DNA from: Megaleporinus macrocephalus
Taxonomy: Eukaryota > Chordata > Actinopteri > Characiformes > Anostomidae
Direction of reading: 5' to 3'
DNA length: 64,000 bases
Assembly (NCBI GenBank): GCA_021613375.1
Contig: CM038711.1
Location: 18,973,194-19,037,193 of the forward strand
Below, one piece after another: positions 58,861-64,000 of the stretch (its first letter is position 1; each line of letters starts with the position of its first letter). The notes under the pieces were generated by a model. The model ran no database searches and had not been told where the DNA came from. It saw only the letters and a program-made list of their open reading frames with translations. Made by a program: the position numbers and the translations under genes.

Positions 58861-59774
58861 TACAGGCTTTTTTGCTGTGAGCACAGTTGTTGCTGGTTAT
58901 TTTCTCTTATCACTGTTCATAATGCTGACAATGCTCAAGACATCTTCTACAAGGTACACTGGGGCAAAGCAAAAGCAATAAATACTGCGTTAAAGGCCAT
59001 AGAGGTAATTTTATGTCATGAACAGAACATCATCTGTTTAAGTTCCTGTCAATGTCAGCCTTAACATTTAAAAAAAACCATAAATATAACTTTTTAAAAT
59101 ATATGTATATGTTGTGTCATTTATTGCTTCAGGTTTCAAAGAGATTATTATGAGAGTTCAGTTGAAACCTTGATAGCATTTTCTGCCTCTCACAATCCAA
59201 GTAATCCCAAACACATTCAGTGATGGATGTTGAGGTCTGAGCACCAGGAATGTCTTTATTCGCCAATAAATGCTTTTTACAGGGATTCTTGTCAATTACA
59301 CCTCCTTTTTAGTTCCATAGCGTTTGGTTATTTTCTCTCAAGGGATGGATGGACAGAGAAATATCGAAAGCAGATCTGATGCAAGAGTGGAGTTTGATTG
59401 TCCTCCTGTTTCTCAAGGATGAAAGCTTTAATTACTGTGCGTCTGATGTGATGGTCAGGCTATTCAGCCTGGTGATGAAGGGTGTGTTGTTGAAGCGCTT
59501 AGAGAATCAGTCCTTTTTTCAAATGTGTTAAACTGAAAATCAGTTATAAATACGTTTGCATTTAAGAAATAGATTTAAAAAGTTGGCTGTGCCTAAAACC
59601 AGTTAACTTCAGTAGCTTTCCTTTAATCTGGTTGTGTAACCGTCTGACTAGCCAGCTAATTGCGGCTTGTGATAGGATAGCATCCTAGTGGAGATGATGA
59701 ATCTGTCAAGGCAGCTTTGGAAAATAGGTTAATTACGAAAGTCCAGAGAGACCATGAGGTAGTTGTTAGTTTCT
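58861..59774. other. AT-rich intergenic DNA, no feature seen
   Basis: No gene or element recognised. Confidence 0.55.
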
Positions 59775-59892
59775 GGCCTGTTATCTTGAGATCATGATTT
59801 AATTGTCTTGTGATCTCAAGATAAAAAAAAAGTAGTTTTCTCAAGAGCACAACTTCATAAAACAGTAAAACTGTGATCTCTAGATAACAGCC
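59775..59892. repeat. Multi-armed palindromic repeat
   Basis: TTATCTTGAGATCA (59781-59794) is perfectly inverted as TGATCTCAAGATAA (59811-59824). A third arm, TGATCTCTAGATAACAGCC (59874-59892), is an imperfect inversion of GGCCTGTTATCTTGAGATCA (59775-59794). A related half-arm, TTTTCTCAAGAGCAC, lies between them. The structure recalls fish repeats made of TTATCTCGAGATCA words, probably a foldback-type element. Confidence 0.7.
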
Positions 59893-60499
59893 TGAACAAT
59901 TATAACTACCCACGGGCCTCTCTGGAGTAAATAAAGTCTGAGCTTTTATTGGCAGTGGAGCTCACACGGCTATGTGTTGTCAGTCTCATCTGTACTTATG
60001 CTGATTCCTGTGCTTTGTGTTTAAGAATATAGCTATTAACATGTTTGCAGGTTCCCCTTATCTGTGGATGTATTATATTTGTTCCATAAATGAATGTGGG
60101 TTGTGAATATAGTCTTATATGTGAATTTATGCACCTTATATTATGCGCTGCTCTGCGTGAAGCAGTCGAGACTCTTTTAAGAAAATAGCAGCAGTGTACA
60201 TGACATGGCAGCAACTGACATGAAAATCTCTAAATAAATAGACAGTACAGTATTTGTCCTGATATTAAGGCAGTGTACAGTGGGAGATTGATTTAGTGAC
60301 ATTTGAAAAAAAGTTTGAATACATGTGCACATATACATATCAGCTCTAATAGTGCCCTCCACCCTGGAATTATGGCTTACATGACACCACTTATAACAAT
60401 TTTGGTCTTCTACCTGGTCTTGTAGCTTGTTAGCAGTTTCCCTATCATTTCTTCACACATTTTCTTTTGACTTCACCTTTTCCTTATGTAAGTGGATTA
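59893..60499. other. AT-rich intergenic DNA, no feature seen
   Basis: No gene or element recognised. Confidence 0.55.
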
Positions 60500-60830
60500 T
60501 CTTGTACAAGATAGTCCTAAATAAGATTGTTTAAACAAGCCCACATTCACTTAGCATCGTTATTTCCCCTCTGGGGAATCCCCAGCGCCATCTTAAGGAC
60601 TGTTCCATTACTTTATTAGCTTCTGTGAAAGGTGTTAGATGAGCCTTCACAGGGTTGAGGGATCAAACGAACACCAGTGTTGACTGTAGCAGCAAAACTC
60701 CCCCAGAAATCATTGCGACATGATGCATTTCTCTCTTCAAAGCTGAAAACAATGGCAGCCAAAGCTGATTATAGGCCATAACAGTAAACCACTTTAAAAT
60801 GCTTAACATTTCAAAACCATAATATTCCAT
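60500..60830. promoter_or_regulatory. Candidate conserved non-coding block
   Basis: Repeat-free, balanced sequence without open frames, with GGGGAATCCCC at about 60573-60583 (an NF-kappaB/EBF-like palindrome) and TGATGCAT near 60721. Confidence 0.35.
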
Positions 60831-61164
60831 TTGCTGGGCATTAACTTACAATAGTCTCATAGCCAGGTAAAGCAGGTATTCACACACATTGTGTACATCA
60901 TGTTCAAATTTCTTAACAGACGTTTGAAGTTGTTTACATGGCCAGCATGTTTAGCTCACTAAGGTTAGCGTTCTGTTTGAATAATAATCTGCTCCTCACT
61001 GTTACCTCCTCCTCCTTTCTGTCGCAAGTGGCACAGCCATGCTCCACCCACATCTGCATTTATTCTTTGCAATTATTGTGAGATGGCACTCAATCAATCA
61101 ATCAATCAATCTGCACAGAATGGTGGCAAAAATCACATTAGTCATTATTCATTATTCATACTGG
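60831..61164. other. Intergenic DNA with a (TCAA)n microsatellite
   Basis: Five TCAA units lie at 61090-61111. No gene is seen. The plus frame that crosses here runs into the hAT MITE. Confidence 0.6.
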
Positions 61165-61569
61165 ACTACCACTAGGGGTGTAAGAAAATATAAAAAAAAT
61201 ATAGAATATCGGGATATTTTGTTTCATGATACTGTATCAATTTTCAAAAACACAGTATCGATACACAGATTCCTGGCAGACAGTGAATTATTGTGGGTTG
61301 TGTTTAAACCTCTGACCACTAGATGGCAGTGTTGTAATCCATTTTCAGCTCCACTCCAACATTAACAAGCAGCACAAGGGCGCACAATGTTTACTGTAAG
61401 CATGGGCAAACCTGTTAATACAGTGGTGTGTTTTAATAGTAGGATTTCAAATATTACAATATATCACTTTGCTTGCAGTATCGCAATATATTGCACTCTG
61501 AGCGAATCGTGAGCGCTGTATCACAATGCGTATTGTATCGCCAGATTCTTGCACAGCCCTAACTACTAC
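61165..61569. mobile_element. hAT MITE with 8-bp target duplication
   Basis: The element spans 61173-61561 (389 bp). It begins TAGGGGTGTAAGAAAAT; its right end, read on the minus strand, is TAGGGCTGTGCAAGAATC, an imperfect terminal inverted repeat of hAT type. The flanking octamers ACTACCAC (61165-61172) and ACTACTAC (61562-61569) differ by one base, as expected of the 8-bp duplication hAT transposases make. There is no transposase frame. The interior is rich in TATCG/CGATA words typical of these elements and carries a perfect CTCF consensus at 61313-61331. Confidence 0.85.
61313..61331 (+). promoter_or_regulatory. CTCF consensus site inside the hAT MITE
   Basis: TGACCACTAGATGGCAGTG fits the consensus YGRCCASYAGRKGGCRSYV at all 19 positions. 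CTCF organises chromatin loops and insulation. Spread of CTCF sites by transposable elements is known in mammals (SINE B2). Here the site sits in a hAT MITE. Actual binding is not shown by sequence. Confidence 0.6.
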
Positions 61570-62040
61570 AGCCTTAACATAACTTTTACTTTGTAGTTTA
61601 CATCACTACATAACATTTCTGGTTTTAAGGCTCAGCTACTAAGCTTTACTGTGTTGGTGGAGCTAACTGAAATGAAATAGGGTGAAAACTTCAACAACAG
61701 AACTTCGTACCACGCTATCGTAAACTCGCTTTCACAGTTGCATCCAGTGTGACCTGTAACTACATCCATTCAATCCAAGACACCACACTTACAGTACATA
61801 AGATTTAAAATTAATAATGCCCTGCAAATGTAGGTGTTTTAGCAGAAAACAAGCACGCTGCAATTACTCAGTATGTTGAGTGAGACTTTTGCTGATGCTC
61901 TGTAAAACTGGCCTAACTTCACTTGTGGATACACAGCTGCCTGTGGTATATAACACGGCAATACAGAACAGTACTGCTTGAAACTCTGTGTTATGAAAAA
62001 CTCTGTTATGAAAAACTCTGTGTTATGGCACAGTTGCATG
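61570..62040. repeat. Intergenic DNA with a three-copy minisatellite
   Basis: At 61979-62027 a unit of 16-18 bp (AAACTCTGTGTTATGAA) occurs three times in tandem; the middle copy lacks TG. The rest of the stretch shows no gene. Confidence 0.75.
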
Positions 62041-62530
62041 TAATTCACGTTGTTTTGGTTTGGCTTGATTTTGAACAGCGAGAGAGGCTTAGAGTCATGT
62101 TGGTGTCCAGTTCAGGGAGGATGATTTGTGAGTGCAGGACATGTGGACATGATGGCTCAGAGTGCAGAGCCGCATGAGATGGGTCAAGCACTCGTTATGT
62201 AATGAGCCATGCTAAATGAGTCCAGCCTCTCTCTGTGTCAGAGCAGCAGGCTCTTCATGAGCGCTACACAAATGACGAGTGCTCACTTACTCAGCCAACA
62301 TAGTGAGGTTTTAACACACTTGTCTCTGGGCAGATTGCAAGAGGACCATTGCCCGTTCAGGATAGTCGCTCTTTTACTAGTAAAAAGTGTTTTCTGAGAG
62401 CCATATGGCCATGTCCAGTCATCACAAGGCAATTGGACTTGCTTGATATGGCGGACCTCAATGATGTTTGGCCCACACTACAAGCTAAGATCCTCCTTGA
62501 AACGATCATCAGCAGAAAAAATTAGATGTT
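62041..62530. promoter_or_regulatory. Candidate conserved non-coding block
   Basis: Balanced, repeat-free sequence with short frames only. ACTAGT near 62376 and CCATATGGCC near 62402 (a CArG-like/E-box palindrome) are visible. Evidence for function is only texture. Confidence 0.25.
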
Positions 62531-62891
62531 GGAAAGTGAAATAATCATATATGCTTATATGCTGATGCTGTATTTATACGTTTCATTATGAAATTGTTGT
62601 TAAAATATTAACAGGTCATTCAGTCTGTTTCTTCTTTTGATCAAAGCTCCCATATTATAATAAAAGCTGCATTTATTCTCAATTTATTTTTAATGAAAGT
62701 GTTTGATGTAATAACACTGTTAAAGTATCAGAACATGCAATTAACGCCCAGTTCATGCGCTCTGTATCTGGAAAGGAAACTGTAAAAAACAAAAATGCTT
62801 TTGCATTTACATATATCCCTCTATTGTGCTTCAGTGGTTTTGTTCCACACCTGCATGCTGAAGTCATGAACATGAAAAAACAGTAGGTTTA
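62531..62891. other. AT-rich intergenic DNA, no feature seen
   Basis: No gene or element recognised. Confidence 0.55.
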
Positions 62892-63650
62892 GTTCAGAGT
62901 AGGGGTGTGCGATATGTATATCATCTACGATAATATCTTAGCTTCCGCGTTAGCGATGCGTGAGCTGGCCTTATCGAGTACACTACTAACTTGGAACAAA
63001 CAAAACGCCTCGACTCCATGTGCTTTAGTACAGGCTGCTGTGCGCGCGCATTGAGAGTGATCATACTGTGTGCTAGCATAGGCTAAAGCTAGCATAGCTG
63101 CCTAAACAACACACCTAAATCTGAAAATGAGTGAACACACTGCGCCAGGGGAGGAAACTCAGACAGCGCCAGCCTCACAGTCTACCACCTTAGATTTAAC
63201 TCCTAGGTGAGGATCATCATTACTCTGACTGACGTTCCTCAGAAGACGGCAGTTTGCAGACTTTGTAAAAAGGCGGTCGCCGTTAAAGATCGCTCGACAG
63301 CTAAACCTGTTCCGTCGTCTGCGAACAAACCACCACACAGAGCATGAGGAGTATTAAGAGCTTCGGGAACGCGCTGTCCGAGACACACCTAAACCAGCCA
63401 AGGTGTCCGACAAAACACACTCTCAGCAAACTTCAGTGGAGTCATTCACTAATACAGTGCCTTCGCCCGATGCTGCTGAGATTGGCTCTCCCATGACCAC
63501 GACCCCGTCTAGCGGGATAAAGCGGAAGATGTGTTTTACAAACACATTTGTAAATAATCCAAAATATTGTTTATTATCGATATCCAAAAAATACAGAAAA
63601 TATCAAGATATTATTTTTTGTCAATATCGCACAGTTACCCTAGTTCTGAG
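62892..63650 (+). mobile_element. hAT element, internally deleted, with BED-finger transposase fossil
   Basis: The element spans 62900-63642 (743 bp). It starts TAGGGGTGTGCGATAT; the right end on the minus strand reads TAGGGTAACTGTGCGATATT, a hAT-type imperfect inverted repeat. The flanking octamers GTTCAGAG (62892-62899) and GTTCTGAG (63643-63650) differ by one base, an 8-bp target duplication. Inside are remains of a transposase N-terminus beginning at ATG 63127. The catalytic domain is entirely missing, so the copy is a deletion derivative. Confidence 0.85.
63127..63480 (+). pseudogene. Truncated hAT transposase, BED zinc finger, frameshifted
   Basis: From ATG 63127 the frame reads MSEHTAPGEETQ and hits stops after about 27 codons. 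A BED-type zinc finger is split between two phases. The Cys half, KTAVCRLCKKAVAVK (Cys codons at 63255 and 63264), is in one frame. The His half, LFRRLRTNHHTEHEEY (His codons from 63331 to 63343), is in another, so there is a frameshift near 63300. A stop follows the finger. BED fingers bind the element's ends in hAT transposases and in ZBED proteins derived from them. The RNase-H-like core is absent. Confidence 0.8.
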
Positions 63651-64000
63651 GGGTAAAACAAGGTTGGAAAATGGTCATGCAGAAATGTAATCTTTTTTTA
63701 TTCGTTAAAAAACAGAAGTGAACCTCAGGGATAAAAATATATCAGACAAAATCGTATGTAGTTGTTTGGTGGATAATTATGCTTTTCTCAAGCCTTTGTT
63801 ATAAGCTAACTTGTTTCTGAAATGTGTGTTCTGTATCAGTTGAATAATACTACACAGTGTATACTCAAGTATTATTGATTATCTTCAGATATTATAGCAA
63901 AAATATTCTTTAAGCGTTCTGATAATCAGGAAATACTGGATGAATTAGCTTCTAAGATGTTTTCACAGATCTTGGCCTGGATGTATGGCTCTAGGAGAAG
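63651..64000. other. AT-rich intergenic DNA, no feature seen
   Basis: No gene or element recognised up to the window end. Confidence 0.55.

Overview
The window looks like vertebrate, most likely teleost (ray-finned fish), nuclear DNA. The evidence is an AT-rich background with scattered GC-richer islands, many long dinucleotide microsatellites (CA/GT, CT/GA, TA), and remnants of repeat families typical of fish genomes: tRNA-derived SINEs, Tc1-like and hAT elements, a TTAA-flanked MITE, and the abundant teleost repeats recalled as 'TTTATTTGTATAGC...' and 'CTGTGGGAGGAAACC...'. The repeat mix would fit an otophysan fish, but that is an inference. I see no bacterial or viral gene organisation.

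I find no intact protein-coding gene, rRNA, tRNA or CRISPR array. The open frames are all short. They come from microsatellites (runs of Cys-Val, His-Thr, Ser-Leu, Tyr-Ile), from chance in GC-rich islands, or from transposon fossils. The window is therefore best read as a gene desert or a piece of very large intron(s).

Two layers are visible. The first is a set of roughly 25 GC-richer, repeat-poor blocks of 0.3-1 kb that look like conserved non-coding or enhancer DNA. The clearest are at 10.5-11.3, 13.5-14.1, 15.5-16.1, 18.9-19.3, 22.3-22.8, 24.5-25.2, 27.0-28.1, 28.9-29.3, 35.6-36.2, 40.6-41.5, 46.7-47.4, 51.5-51.9, 52.9-54.0 and 57.1-57.9 kb. Several carry recognisable factor sites: a perfect PBX-MEIS site at 27.8 kb, inverted TGACAG pairs at 15.7 and 57.7 kb, a C/EBP-like site at 46.9 kb, a YY1-like site at 24.8 kb and a CTCF-like site at 27.2 kb. 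Conservation cannot be tested from one sequence, so these calls are low confidence.

The second layer is mobile-element debris. Two hAT elements have 8-bp target duplications (61.2-61.6 kb, and 62.9-63.6 kb with a frameshifted BED zinc finger). A piggyBac-type MITE (44.8-45.1 kb) has perfect 14-bp terminal inverted repeats and TTAA duplications. There are Tc1-like fossils (3.6-4.1, 11.8-12.0 and 36.9-37.2 kb), SINEs on the minus strand at 9.6 and 11.7 kb, a three-copy unidentified interspersed repeat (17.1, 23.5 and 42.6 kb), and several teleost repeat fragments.

The most interesting single observation is that the 61.2-kb hAT MITE carries a full 19/19 match to the CTCF consensus, a possible transposon-delivered insulator site. 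Other items worth a look are four CACGTG boxes in the first 1 kb, two strong G-quadruplex motifs (21.1 kb minus strand, 35.1 kb plus strand), a multi-armed palindrome at 59.8 kb, and twin TA arrays at 31.7 kb.
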